Below are positions 17,314-25,550 of a stretch of DNA of 64,000 nt, one piece after another (within the stretch, counting starts at the first letter, position 1; each line of letters opens with the position of its first letter). Below the pieces are notes generated by a model that did no database searches, had not been told where the DNA came from, and saw only the letters and a list, made by a program, of their open reading frames with translations. The DNA is from Rhodopirellula sp. SM50. GTDB lineage: Bacteria; Planctomycetota; Planctomycetia; Pirellulales; Pirellulaceae. The stretch spans positions 1-64,000 of the forward strand of contig NZ_NTFY01000035.1 in assembly GCF_002289565.1 (NCBI RefSeq), written 5' to 3'. Made by a program: the position numbers and the translations under genes.

Positions 17314-18912
17314 ATGCTTGATCTATCTGAATATCAAATCGATGTCAAAAACGTGTTCCGAAACGCTTCGCCCGCGACGCTTTACGAGGAGGCCTTGCGG
17401 TACGAGAAACAGGCAACGCTCGCCGACACCGGCGCGTTGATCGCCTATTCGGGTGACAAGACCGGCCGCTCGCCCAAGGACAAACGGATCGTCGAACACC
17501 CCGAGTCGAGCGATGACGTGTGGTGGGGCAGCGTCAACATTGGGCTGCATGAGAACGCGTTTTGCGTCAACCGTGAACGGGCGATCGACTATCTCAACAC
17601 CCGCGAGCGACTGTACGTGCTGGACGCGTTTGCCGGATGGGATCCCAAGTATCGCATCAAGGTCCGCGTGATCTGTGCGCGGCCGTACCACGCGTTGTTC
17701 ATGCACAACATGTTGATTCGGCCGACGCGTGAAGAGCTCGCCGATTTCGGCGAACCCGATTGCGTGATCATCAATGCCGGCGCCTTCCCGGCCAACCGCT
17801 ACACCACCGGGATGACGTCCAAGACCAGCGTGGACCTGAGTCTGGAGCGACGCGAGGTTGTGATCCTCGGCACCCAGTACGCCGGCGAGATGAAGAAGGC
17901 CGTGTTCACGCTGATGAATTACTTGATGCCGCGCAGCAACGTGCTGCCGATGCACTGCTCGGCCACGTCCGATGCTGAAACCGGTCAATCCTCGGTCCTG
18001 TTCGGGCTCTCGGGCACCGGAAAGACGACGCTGTCGGCGGACCCCAAACGTGACCTGATCGGCGACGACGAACACTGCTGGACCGATGACGGCGTGTTCA
18101 ACATCGAAGGCGGTTGTTATGCCAAGGCGATTTACTTGACCCGCGACGCCGAACCCCAGATCTTCGACGCACTGCGGTACGGTGCCGTACTGGAAAACGT
18201 GGTCTACGACCAGGCCGATCACCATGTCGATTTCGCCAACGCCAGCATCACCGAAAACACGCGCGGTGCCTATCCGATCGAATACATCCCCAACGCCAAG
18301 ATCCCGTGCATCGCGGAGCATCCGACCGATGTGATTTTCTTGACCTGCGACGCCTTCGGTGTCCTGCCGCCGGTCAGCAAGTTGACGCCGGAACAGGCCG
18401 AGTACCATTTCATCAGTGGTTACACCGCCAAAGTTGCCGGGACCGAAGTCGGCGTCACCGAACCCGAAGCGACGTTCTCGCCGTGTTTCGGCGGCCCGTT
18501 CCTGGTCTGGCACCCGGGCAAGTACGCGGAGTTGCTGTCCAAGCGAATCACGCAGCACAAGACCAACGTGTGGCTGATCAATACCGGTTGGAGCGGCGGT
18601 GCGTACGGCGAAGGTAGCCGAATGAAGCTGGCGTACACCCGGGCCATCTTGGACGCGATTCACTCCGGCGCCCTCAAGACCGCGCCGACCGAACAAGAGC
18701 CGTGCTTCGGATTGGAGGTCGTGACGCAGGTCCCGGGCGTGCCCGATGAAATGCTGCTGCCACGCAACACCTGGGGCGATCCGGCCGCTTATGACGCCAC
18801 GGCGGCAAAATTGGCCGAACTGTTCCACAAGAACTTTGTGACCTACGCCGATGGCGTCAGCGCCGCCGTTCGCGCCGCCGGTCCGTTGCTGCACCACACG
18901 GCCGCCGGCTGA
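17314..18912 (+). CDS. pckA: Phosphoenolpyruvate carboxykinase (ATP)
   Basis: The enzyme converts oxaloacetate and ATP to phosphoenolpyruvate, CO2 and ADP, the entry step of gluconeogenesis in the cytoplasm. The protein is 532 residues from the ATG at 17314, close to the roughly 530-540 of the family; the frame is open back to 17191, but those 41 residues match nothing in the family. Visible motifs are TGRSPKDK (about 50-57), the oxaloacetate-binding [15 protein letters not shown], the kinase P-loop GLSGTGKTT at about 231-239 with Lys237, the metal-binding DDEHCWTD, and [15 protein letters not shown]. All expected catalytic regions are present. It appears monocistronic, between palindromic elements 2 and 3, with a stable hairpin just downstream. 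Confidence 0.96.
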   Translation: MLDLSEYQIDVKNVFRNASPATLYEEALRYEKQATLADTGALIAYSGDKTGRSPKDKRIVEHPESSDDVWWGSVNIGLHENAFCVNRERAIDYLNTRERLYVLDAFAGWDPKYRIKVRVICARPYHALFMHNMLIRPTREELADFGEPDCVIINAGAFPANRYTTGMTSKTSVDLSLERREVVILGTQYAGEMKKAVFTLMNYLMPRSNVLPMHCSATSDAETGQSSVLFGLSGTGKTTLSADPKRDLIGDDEHCWTDDGVFNIEGGCYAKAIYLTRDAEPQIFDALRYGAVLENVVYDQADHHVDFANASITENTRGAYPIEYIPNAKIPCIAEHPTDVIFLTCDAFGVLPPVSKLTPEQAEYHFISGYTAKVAGTEVGVTEPEATFSPCFGGPFLVWHPGKYAELLSKRITQHKTNVWLINTGWSGGAYGEGSRMKLAYTRAILDAIHSGALKTAPTEQEPCFGLEVVTQVPGVPDEMLLPRNTWGDPAAYDATAAKLAELFHKNFVTYADGVSAAVRAAGPLLHHTAAG

Positions 18913-18927
18913 GCGCCCGCGTCGAGA

Positions 18928-18952
18928 GCCGTGGCCGGCGATCGGCCACGGC
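18928..18952 (+). terminator. Hairpin after pckA
   Basis: A perfect 10-bp stem (gccgtggccg at 18928-18937 with cggccacggc at 18943-18952) and a 5-base loop start 16 bases after the pckA stop. No T-run follows; instead a string of imperfect gcact pentamers extends to about 18984. It may stabilise the 3' end or help termination. Confidence 0.45.
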
Positions 18953-19191
18953 ACTGCACTGCACTGCACGGCACTTCACGGCACAACGCGTGTGCGGGCT
19001 TAAATCCAATACCGCTAAGTTAAGCGTGGTTTCCTCAACTCGGTGCCCGTAGGCTCGCGCCAAACGGCTGATATTCGTTTGACATCAGCCGGTTCGCGCC
19101 AGCGCGAGCGGCCTCCCCGTCGAGCTTAACTTAGCGGTATCGGGCTTAAATCGACAGCCCGAGTGCCGCTGCGCCGAGCCAAGGTTTGTGT
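18953..19191. other. Spacer with pentamer run and palindromic element copy 3
   Basis: Imperfect gcact pentamers lie at about 18951-18984 and the MITE-like element at 19008-19140. No gene is supported. The arsR promoter starts at 19192. Confidence 0.6.
19008..19140. repeat. Palindromic MITE-like element, copy 3
   Basis: The termini are aataccgctaagttaagc and gcttaacttagcggtat. The element is nearly identical to copy 2 in the opposite orientation, so the pair brackets the interval holding the two small membrane proteins and pckA. The outer flanks (tgcgggcttaaatcc on the left, cgggcttaaatcgacagccc on the right) match the outer flanks of copy 1. Confidence 0.9.
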
Positions 19192-19221
19192 TTGACATCT
19201 CGCGAGCTTGCGATGTATTAT
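19192..19221 (+). promoter_or_regulatory. arsR promoter with operator dyad in the spacer
   Basis: A near-consensus sigma-70 promoter reads TTGACA (19192-19197), an 18-base spacer, then TATTAT (19216-19221). The dyad ACATC-N12-GATGT (19195-19216) fills the spacer and touches both hexamers, the classic arrangement for an autorepressing ArsR-family protein. The same dyad lies in the same position upstream of the next gene. Confidence 0.75.
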
Positions 19222-19246
19222 GAAGCCGTCCGACCCAGGAGACTTC

Positions 19247-19588
19247 ATGAGCAACAAAGCAACCGCGAAAAACCCGTCGAAACCCGTCGGCAGCGTCAAG
19301 GCCTTCGGCGACGCCGCCGAATGTCTCAAGACGCTCGCCCATCCGGTCCGCTTGCGAATCGTCCAGCTTTTGCTGCACGGCCGCTACAACGTCGGCGAAT
19401 TGGCCGAAGATTGCGAGATCCCTGATAACGTGGCCTCCGAACACCTGCGGCTGCTGCAACGCTGTGGGTTTCTGTCCAGCGAGCGGGAGGGGCGGCGGGT
19501 GTATTACCAAATCGCCGAACCCCATCTCGAACAGCTGATGGCCTGCGTCGAAGGACGGTTCCTGCAATCGCCCGCCAAGCGACGTTAG
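19247..19588 (+). CDS. ArsR/SmtB-family winged-helix transcriptional repressor
   Basis: The protein is 113 residues from the ATG at 19247, chosen because aggag lies five bases upstream; an in-frame ATG at 19208 would fall inside the promoter. The winged-helix DNA-binding domain spans about residues 20-95, with the family phrase LKTLAHPVRLRIVQLLL, a recognition helix within DNVASEHLRLLQ and a wing SSEREGRRVYYQI. The classic ArsR metal site ELCVCD is absent. Cysteines occur at 26, 56, 73 and 100, with Cys100 in the C-terminal helix, so a thiol or persulfide sensing mode like that of the SqrR/BigR group is possible, but this is inference from the neighbours. It probably represses itself and the flavoprotein downstream. 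Confidence 0.88.
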   Translation: MSNKATAKNPSKPVGSVKAFGDAAECLKTLAHPVRLRIVQLLLHGRYNVGELAEDCEIPDNVASEHLRLLQRCGFLSSEREGRRVYYQIAEPHLEQLMACVEGRFLQSPAKRR

Positions 19589-19610
19589 CGGGCACCGGTT
19601 CCTTTTTTTG

Positions 19611-19640
19611 CGCACATCTCGTCATCTCGCGATGTGTAAT
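19611..19640 (+). promoter_or_regulatory. Promoter/operator of the CoA-disulfide reductase-like gene
   Basis: The dyad ACATC-N12-GATGT at 19614-19635 repeats the site in front of arsR, including the shared flanks tcg and cgc. A -10-like TGTAAT (19635-19640) lies 18 bases after a weak -35-like CGCACA (19611-19616), the same geometry as at arsR. The weak -35 suggests lower basal activity. This indicates co-regulation by the upstream repressor. Confidence 0.65.
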
Positions 19641-19674
19641 GTTTTCGGTTGTCAACGACGAAGGATTTCCAGTC

Positions 19675-21315
19675 ATGAAGATTGTCATCATCGGCGGAGT
19701 CGCCGGAGGCGCCTCGGCGGCCGCACGCGCCCGACGGCTGTGCGACCAGGCCGAGATCATCGTGCTCGAGCGCGGACGTCATCCCTCGTTCGCCAATTGC
19801 GGCATGCCCTACTACGTCGGCGGTGAAATCAAATCGCGTGACAAGTTGTTGGTCGCGCCGATCGACATGCTGCGGCAGCGTCATCGATTAGAGGTTCGCA
19901 CACGATCCGAAGTCGTTGCGTTGGAGGTGGCCGAAAAGCGCGTGCGGGTGCGGGATCTGGAATCGGGCAATGAGTACACCGAGAGTTACGACAAGCTGAT
20001 CATTGCGACCGGTGCGTCCCCGTTTCGGCCGCCGATCGAAGGCATTGATGGCCCCCGCGTCCTGACGTTGCGGGACTTGGCCGACGCCGATCGAATGCAC
20101 CACAGCGCGACCTCGGGGGCGGCGCATGCCGTCGTCGTCGGCGCGGGCTTCATCGGAGTCGAGGTCGCTGAGAATCTGGTCCGCCGCGGCATCCGGACCA
20201 CCATCGTGGAACTCGGTGACCAGATTCTGCCGCCTTGGGACCGGGAAATGATGGCTCCGCTGGAGGATCACTTGCGAGATCAGGGCGTCGGGTTGAAGCT
20301 CAACGAATCGGCGCAGCGTTTCATCGATTCGCCCCAGGGGCTGAAGATCGAGTTGCAATCGGGAGCATCGATTGACGCGGATTTCGCAGCGATCTGCATC
20401 GGCGTTCGCCCCGAGAGCCGACTCGCCGCCGACGCCGGGATCGCGTGTGGATCGCGTGGCGGCATCGTGGTCAACGATCACATGCAAACCAACATTGCGG
20501 ATGTTTACGCCGTCGGCGATGTCACGGAAGTGACGGATTTTGTCACCAAGCATCCCGCTCAGATCCCGCTTGCCGGGCCGGCGAATCGACAGGGTAGAAT
20601 CGCCGCCGATCATCTCTTCGGCCGTCCATCGACGTACCGGGGAACACAGGGCACCGCGGTCGTCGGCGTGTTTGGAAAAGTCGCCGCGATGACCGGGCAA
20701 AGTGAAAAGACACTGCGACGCGAGGGATTGCGCTACGAAAAGATTTACATTCACCCGACCGATCATGCCGGGTACTATCCTGGCGCCGAAAGCATGACGT
20801 TGAAGTTATTGTTTGATCCCGACGACGGCGCGATCCTGGGTGCCCAATGCGTCGGTGGCAGCGGCGTGGACAAACGCATCGACATCATCGGGATGGCGAT
20901 CCAAGCCGGGATGACGGTGTACGACTTGGAGGAATCAGAGCTTTGTTACGCGCCCCAATTTGGACACGCCAAAGACCCGATCAACATGGCCGGGTTTGTC
21001 GCCGCAGGTGTACTCCGCGGTGACCAGCCGATCGTTCACGTGGACACGCTCAACGACAAGTCTCGCGATCCTGCGTTCCTGTTGGACGTTCGCAGCGAGG
21101 CCGAATTCGCTGCGGGGCATTTGCCTGGTGCGACCAACATTCCGATCGAACAGTTACGCGAGCGTCTCGGCGAAGTCCCTCGCGATCAAAAAATTGCGGC
21201 CTACTGCAAGGTCGGCCAGCGCGGCTATTTGGCGACCCGCGTTTTGATGCAGCATCACTTCGACGTCGCCAACCTCAGCGGCGGATACACGCTGTGGTGT
21301 CGCTACCACGACTGA
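19675..21315 (+). CDS. CoA-disulfide reductase-like flavoprotein with C-terminal rhodanese domain
   Basis: The protein is 546 residues from the ATG at 19675, where the FAD-binding MKIVIIGGVAGGASAAARAR begins directly; an upstream in-frame start at 19639 lies just after the promoter. The N-terminal two-thirds is a pyridine nucleotide-disulfide oxidoreductase. The motif SFANCGMPYYVGG places the redox-active single Cys at residue 42, as in CoA disulfide reductases. A second nucleotide-binding fold (AVVVGAGFIGVEVAE) starts near 144, and the FAD-binding AVGDVTEV follows. The C-terminal rhodanese domain (about 465-546) keeps its active-site loop CKVGQR with Cys511. Such CoADR-Rhd fusions use NADH or NADPH to reduce CoA persulfide, polysulfide or disulfide in the cytoplasm. 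Context with an ArsR repressor and a DsrE-like protein supports a role in reactive sulfur handling. Confidence 0.9.
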   Translation: MKIVIIGGVAGGASAAARARRLCDQAEIIVLERGRHPSFANCGMPYYVGGEIKSRDKLLVAPIDMLRQRHRLEVRTRSEVVALEVAEKRVRVRDLESGNEYTESYDKLIIATGASPFRPPIEGIDGPRVLTLRDLADADRMHHSATSGAAHAVVVGAGFIGVEVAENLVRRGIRTTIVELGDQILPPWDREMMAPLEDHLRDQGVGLKLNESAQRFIDSPQGLKIELQSGASIDADFAAICIGVRPESRLAADAGIACGSRGGIVVNDHMQTNIADVYAVGDVTEVTDFVTKHPAQIPLAGPANRQGRIAADHLFGRPSTYRGTQGTAVVGVFGKVAAMTGQSEKTLRREGLRYEKIYIHPTDHAGYYPGAESMTLKLLFDPDDGAILGAQCVGGSGVDKRIDIIGMAIQAGMTVYDLEESELCYAPQFGHAKDPINMAGFVAAGVLRGDQPIVHVDTLNDKSRDPAFLLDVRSEAEFAAGHLPGATNIPIEQLRERLGEVPRDQKIAAYCKVGQRGYLATRVLMQHHFDVANLSGGYTLWCRYHD

Positions 21316-21358
21316 TGCCCGTACCGTTGACCACCTCCCCTTTCCCCGAGTGACCATC

Positions 21359-21937
21359 ATGAAACGAACCACACGACTGATCCTGACCGTCGCACTCTCG
21401 TTGATCATCGCCGAGCCGCTGTTGGCCCAGGGTGGCCCCGGTCAAGGAAAGCTCGTCAACGCGGCGCCAACCTATCCGACGATCCAAGGCCACGGCTCCG
21501 TCGTCCGATTGCCCCATGCCGCACAGCAGCCGCGTTCGGGGACCAAGTTGCTCGTCGACCTGACCCGTGGCGGTGATCCCAGCAAATTGAACGCCGCGAT
21601 CGAAAAGGTCGCCAAGTACGTCAACATATACGCCGGGGCGGGCGCGGAGCCGGCAGAGGTTCAAATCGCCGTCGTGTTCCATGGTGACGCGACACTCTCG
21701 GTACTCAACTCCGACGCCTACGCAACCGAGTTCAAGGTGAAAGCCAATCCCAATCTGGACTTGCTGCAGCGGCTGCACGAATCGGGGGTCGAGCTGTACG
21801 TGTGCGGTCAGTCGTTGATTTCCAAAGGATCTGATCCCGAGGAGGTTGCGGTCTTCGTCAAGACGGCGGTCTCGGCCCTGACCGCCGTCGTCAATCTGCA
21901 GTCTGACGGCTACGCCTATCTGCCGCTGGGAAATTGA
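21359..21937 (+). CDS. Exported DsrE/DsrF-like protein
   Basis: The protein is 192 residues from the ATG at 21359; an in-frame GTG at 21350 is a possible alternative. The signal peptide is RLILTVALSLIIAEPLLAQ. The mature part has the DsrE-like fold pattern: a nucleotide-style strand pattern, QIAVVFHGDATLSVL, and VELYVCGQSLISKG with a conserved-position Cys at residue 149. DsrE-family proteins carry or transfer sulfur on a cysteine as persulfide. Because of the signal peptide it should act in the periplasm. It begins 43 bases after the flavoprotein and probably belongs to the same operon. Confidence 0.8.
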   Translation: MKRTTRLILTVALSLIIAEPLLAQGGPGQGKLVNAAPTYPTIQGHGSVVRLPHAAQQPRSGTKLLVDLTRGGDPSKLNAAIEKVAKYVNIYAGAGAEPAEVQIAVVFHGDATLSVLNSDAYATEFKVKANPNLDLLQRLHESGVELYVCGQSLISKGSDPEEVAVFVKTAVSALTAVVNLQSDGYAYLPLGN

Positions 21938-22036
21938 ATCTCGGGCGACGCAGCGTTGCCTCTTGAATGGCGGGTTGCCGCCCAGCAGAGTTTCGGCAGC
22001 CCGCCGCCGGGAGCGGAAGATGGGTATGGCATCTAG

Positions 22037-22240
22037 ATGACACCCAAGACCGTTTTGCTGGTCGCCGGCTCGGCCGGATTTTCGACCCGCGATGTTTGAG
22101 AGGGCTACCGCGAAGGGTTGACTCAGTGCGGCGTGCAGGTGATTCCCTACCGTTTGTCTGAAATGTCTGGAGAAAGACCCCGACCGGCGCTATCAAACGG
22201 CGGCGACGTCGGCGGCAATGTCCGAATCCGGTCGGTCGCA
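22037..22240 (+). pseudogene. Remnant of a glycosyltransferase-like gene
   Basis: From ATG 22037 the frame reads MTPKTVLLVAGSAGFSTRDV, then a TGA stop where a Trp or Tyr codon would be natural, then EGYREGLTQCGVQVIPYRL before losing similarity. The start resembles glycosyltransferases of the group 1 / CgeB type, which begin with a strand (VLLVAGS) and a helix with G-Y-x-x-x-L. Everything after about 70 residues is missing. Identification is tentative and rests on this short stretch. Confidence 0.5.
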
Positions 22241-22270
22241 AAGTGACCAGCAATCCCGTGTTCGGTTAAG

Positions 22271-22820
22271 ATGTGTTCGCTCGCCCGCCCAAAATTTCGA
22301 TCCGCCGGCAAGGGCTGGGGGCCGGGGATCTGGCAAGGCATTGACGGCGGCAAATCGGGTTTTAAGGACGACAACCCTGCCGGGCATGCGTGGGCCAAAC
22401 GCACCCTCAAGCCGCCGTACAAGGGCATCAGCCATACCGACTACGCGGCCAACTTCGAAGACTTCCTGAACGACCGGCTCACCGACCAGGACGTTGCTGC
22501 TGGGTTTGTCGCAGAACGACCCACAATACCATTACTTTGAACTCAGCTTCGGCAAACGCCCCGCCGAAGAGCTTTATGACATGACCAGCGATCCGGGCTG
22601 TGTGAACAACTTGGCGCCGCTGGCGGCGTATGCTGAGATCAAGCGTGATCTGGCCGAACAAATGGAACCAGAACTCACCGCCCAAGGCGACCCGCGGATC
22701 TTGGGCAAGGGTGAGATCTTTGACGATCACCCGAACGGTCGCATCGACCGGCAACAGAAGGTGTATCAGCGACCGGACTGGGATCCGGTGAAGGTGTTTG
22801 ACGAAAAATTTGGGCCGTAG
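22271..22820 (+). pseudogene. Degraded sulfatase, interrupted and frameshifted
   Basis: Frame 1 (22271-22490) carries typical mid-sulfatase sequence: GKGWGPGIWQG, DDNPAGHAWAKRTL, and PPYKGISHTDYAANFEDFL. From about 22490 the similarity continues in another frame with a sulfatase C-terminus: NDPQYHYFELSFGKRPAEEL, YDMTSDPGCVNNL and ending near 22820. The N-terminal catalytic region with the formylglycine motif C-x-P-S-R and the part between the two fragments are missing. The gene is a fossil of one of the many planctomycete sulfatases. Together with the preceding remnant it marks a deletion-prone spot. Confidence 0.75.
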
Positions 22821-22912
22821 AGTCGCTTGCAGCGTGACGCTGGAAGCGCTAGGCTGAGGACAGTCCCCAGTGCCCGATTTGAATGAACAGCACGTCCACT
22901 TAGCGAGTTCTC

Positions 22913-25531
22913 ATGGATCGGTGGTTTATCAGCGATGTCACCCTTGTTCGTGCCGCGCTGTTGATCGCGCTGGCCCTGACACCAGGCCTGCCGTCGCGTG
23001 CTGATGACACCCTGGGGAGTTTGCTGGAACGGCATTGCCATCAGTGCCATGGCGCTGAGGACCCGGAGGCCAATCTTCGTCTGGATGGTCTGGATCTCAC
23101 TGTCCCTGCCTCACGTCCTAACGCCGGCAGGTTGTTGGAGAAGGTCTACGATGCGGTCGACAGCGGGCAGATGCCGCCCGAGGGTGCGGAGCCGCTGAGG
23201 ACTCCGATGCGTCGTCAACTCCTCCGTCTGCTCCGGCTCAGACTGTTGGACGTCGCGAAAACATCGCCCGAGCGAACTGCGCATCGGCGTCTGACGCGGG
23301 AAGAATACGATTACACTTTGCAGACGCTCTTCGGAGTTGACGCCGAGTTCGCTGACCTGCTGCCACCGGATCCGATCTCTGAATCGGGTTATCGTAACGC
23401 CCGCCATCAGCTCGGGCTATCGTCGCTTCAGATGGAGGCCTATTTGGACAGCGCACGCCGCGCGGTCCAGCGTTACGTGCAATGGGGACCGCGCGAAGAC
23501 GATGCGATCCGATACCACATCGAGTTCGAAGACCTTTATTACGCAACGGGAGATCGCTATGGAACTCGAAAGCAAGCGCCGGTCGCAATCGATCGAGAAA
23601 CCCTGTTGGCGCGTCGCGAATCAAATCGTGCACAGGCGCCGCAGTACGTTGACCCTCTGGGGCCGAAGCTGCCGGGCGCCCATTCCGATGACGAAAAACT
23701 GCGTGCGGCGATTCCCAAATTGAATCAACAGTACGTGGCGATTCCCCGCCGGCTGTCGACCGGCGAAATGGTCATCCGCGTGCGGGCCGCCGGGACCGCT
23801 GACCGTAGCGGTCGTTTCCCTCGCATGCGTGTGGAGGCAGGGATCACGCTCGGCGACGGTTGTTCGATCGACAAGCGGTTGCTCGGCGAGGTGGATGTGA
23901 CCGCGTCACGTGACGACCCCGCGGTCTATGAGTTCCGAATTCGCCTGGAAAATGTTCCAACCAAAGGCCCGCAGCAGGACGGTGAGACTTTTGATCGGTT
24001 GAGCGTGTTCGACATGGACCAGATCTTTCTTTCGAACGTTTCTTACGACCAGCATGCAGTCTTCGCACTCGGCCGTGGAGGCTATGCCAATCCAGAAATC
24101 GGCTCCAAACGGATCGCCGATTCGATCCGGCAGATGGCTGAAGACGGCGTCAATTTTTTGATGCTGGATTGCGTCGAGATCGAGATGCTTCCGGGCCGGT
24201 CCGAATCAAGCCCTTCCTCTCGTTGGCAGATTCCCAGCGTTGCCGTGGACCAAGGCGGTCAAGACGAAGCCACGATCGCAGAGCCGTTTCTCGCCGCGTT
24301 CATGCGCCAGGCGTACCGACGGCCGGTCACCACCGACGAGCTTGCACAAAAGCTGAAACTGTTCCGTGCCCTGCGGGCACAGGCCTATTCGTTTGAAGAC
24401 AGCCTCCGCGAGACCATGACGGCGATCCTCGTTTCACCCGCGTTTCTGTTTCTGGAAGTCGGGCCTCCGGCTCAGACGGAGCGACAATCCGAATTGCCCA
24501 ACCCCTATCAATTGGCGTCGCGATTGTCCTACCTGTTTTGGCTGTCGCCTCCGGATGAGCGCCTGATGAATCTCGCGGACGACGGCTTGCTGGTGCAGAA
24601 CGACGTGCTCCACGGGGAAGCGGAACGGATGCTCGCGGATCTGCGGTCCCGCCGATTTCTGGAAAGCTTTTGTCGTCAGTGGTTGCGATTGGGAAGGTAC
24701 CATCACATTGCGGTGGACCGTCGGACTTATCCGACGTATGACGACGACCTTGCCGCAGCGTCGATCCGAGAGACGATGGAGTATTTCGTCGAGGTGTTTC
24801 AGAGCGATGCAAGCGCGCTGGATCTGATCGATTCGGATTACGCAATCATCAACGATCGATTGGCCGAGCACTACGGACTCGCTGCCCTGACGACGGGCGA
24901 GATGCGAAGGATCACCCTGCCAAAGGATTCCGTGCGAGGCGGCTTGCTGACGCAAGCGAGCGTGATGACCCTCAATTCCGACGGTGTCGATTCACACGCG
25001 ATCCGTCGCGGTGTTTGGTTGCTGGACAGGATGCTGAATTCACCTCCGCCCCCACCGCCGCCCAACGTCCCACCCATCGAAGTCGACGATCCCAAATTGC
25101 AAGGGCTTTCGCTGAAAGAGAAGATTGAACGTCACCGAGAGCCGGGAACCTGTCGGAATTGCCACGCGAAGATCGATCCGTGGGGCATCCCGTTTGAAAA
25201 TTTTGATGCGACCGGTCGTTGGCGAAACGAGTGGAAAACGCTGGAGGGCGATCGACCGGTGCGACGCCTCGTTGATCCCGCTACGGTGCTTCCGGACGGG
25301 CATCGGATCGAAAACATCGTTGAATTGAAGCGGTACCTGAGACAACAGCGAAGCGAGCAATTTGCGGGCGCCCTGGTTCATCACCTGTTAACCTATTCGT
25401 TAGGGCGTTCACCCGACTATGCTGATCGGGAGGACGTCGACGAGATCCGAAGGCGTTTCAAAGCGTCAGGCTACACGTTGCGTGGGCTCGTGTTGGCGAT
25501 CGTCGACAGCGAACTTTTTCGGATGCAGTAA
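22913..25531 (+). CDS. DUF1592-family planctomycete cytochrome-like protein
   Basis: The protein is 872 residues. The signal peptide (LVRAALLIALALTPGLPSRA) is followed by a cytochrome c-like heme motif CHQCH at about residues 42-46 (PSCyt1 type). The domains in order are DUF1587 (RLTREEYDYTLQTLFGV, about 125), DUF1595 (region with FLAAFMRQAYRRPVT, about 460), DUF1592 (about 520-650, with ASRLSYLFWLSPPD), DUF1588 (about 660-770, with GLLTQASVMTLNS and a second heme-like CRNCH), and DUF1585 (C-terminal, VHHLLTYSLGRSPDYADREDV). A proline run of eight (PPPPPPPNVPP) lies before the second CxxCH. The protein should be periplasmic and may act in electron transfer or substrate oxidation, but no reaction is established for the family. 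It is followed after 19 bases by its usual partner, a DUF1552 protein. Confidence 0.92.
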   Translation: MDRWFISDVTLVRAALLIALALTPGLPSRADDTLGSLLERHCHQCHGAEDPEANLRLDGLDLTVPASRPNAGRLLEKVYDAVDSGQMPPEGAEPLRTPMRRQLLRLLRLRLLDVAKTSPERTAHRRLTREEYDYTLQTLFGVDAEFADLLPPDPISESGYRNARHQLGLSSLQMEAYLDSARRAVQRYVQWGPREDDAIRYHIEFEDLYYATGDRYGTRKQAPVAIDRETLLARRESNRAQAPQYVDPLGPKLPGAHSDDEKLRAAIPKLNQQYVAIPRRLSTGEMVIRVRAAGTADRSGRFPRMRVEAGITLGDGCSIDKRLLGEVDVTASRDDPAVYEFRIRLENVPTKGPQQDGETFDRLSVFDMDQIFLSNVSYDQHAVFALGRGGYANPEIGSKRIADSIRQMAEDGVNFLMLDCVEIEMLPGRSESSPSSRWQIPSVAVDQGGQDEATIAEPFLAAFMRQAYRRPVTTDELAQKLKLFRALRAQAYSFEDSLRETMTAILVSPAFLFLEVGPPAQTERQSELPNPYQLASRLSYLFWLSPPDERLMNLADDGLLVQNDVLHGEAERMLADLRSRRFLESFCRQWLRLGRYHHIAVDRRTYPTYDDDLAAASIRETMEYFVEVFQSDASALDLIDSDYAIINDRLAEHYGLAALTTGEMRRITLPKDSVRGGLLTQASVMTLNSDGVDSHAIRRGVWLLDRMLNSPPPPPPPNVPPIEVDDPKLQGLSLKEKIERHREPGTCRNCHAKIDPWGIPFENFDATGRWRNEWKTLEGDRPVRRLVDPATVLPDGHRIENIVELKRYLRQQRSEQFAGALVHHLLTYSLGRSPDYADREDVDEIRRRFKASGYTLRGLVLAIVDSELFRMQ

Positions 25532-25550
25532 CCTCTGTGGAAGGCCAGCG

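Noticed and set aside
17323-18969. Minus-strand open frame of 548 residues opposite pckA
   Set aside because: It mirrors pckA exactly and shows no domain; pckA has all family motifs on the plus strand.
15091-19140. Composite transposon formed by element copies 2 and 3
   Set aside because: No transposase is present, the element ends are short palindromes rather than insertion sequences, and pckA is a housekeeping gene. Only a possible inversion interval is proposed.
22271-22820. Intact sulfatase gene
   Set aside because: The catalytic N-terminus is missing and the frame changes near 22490, so it is listed as a pseudogene.
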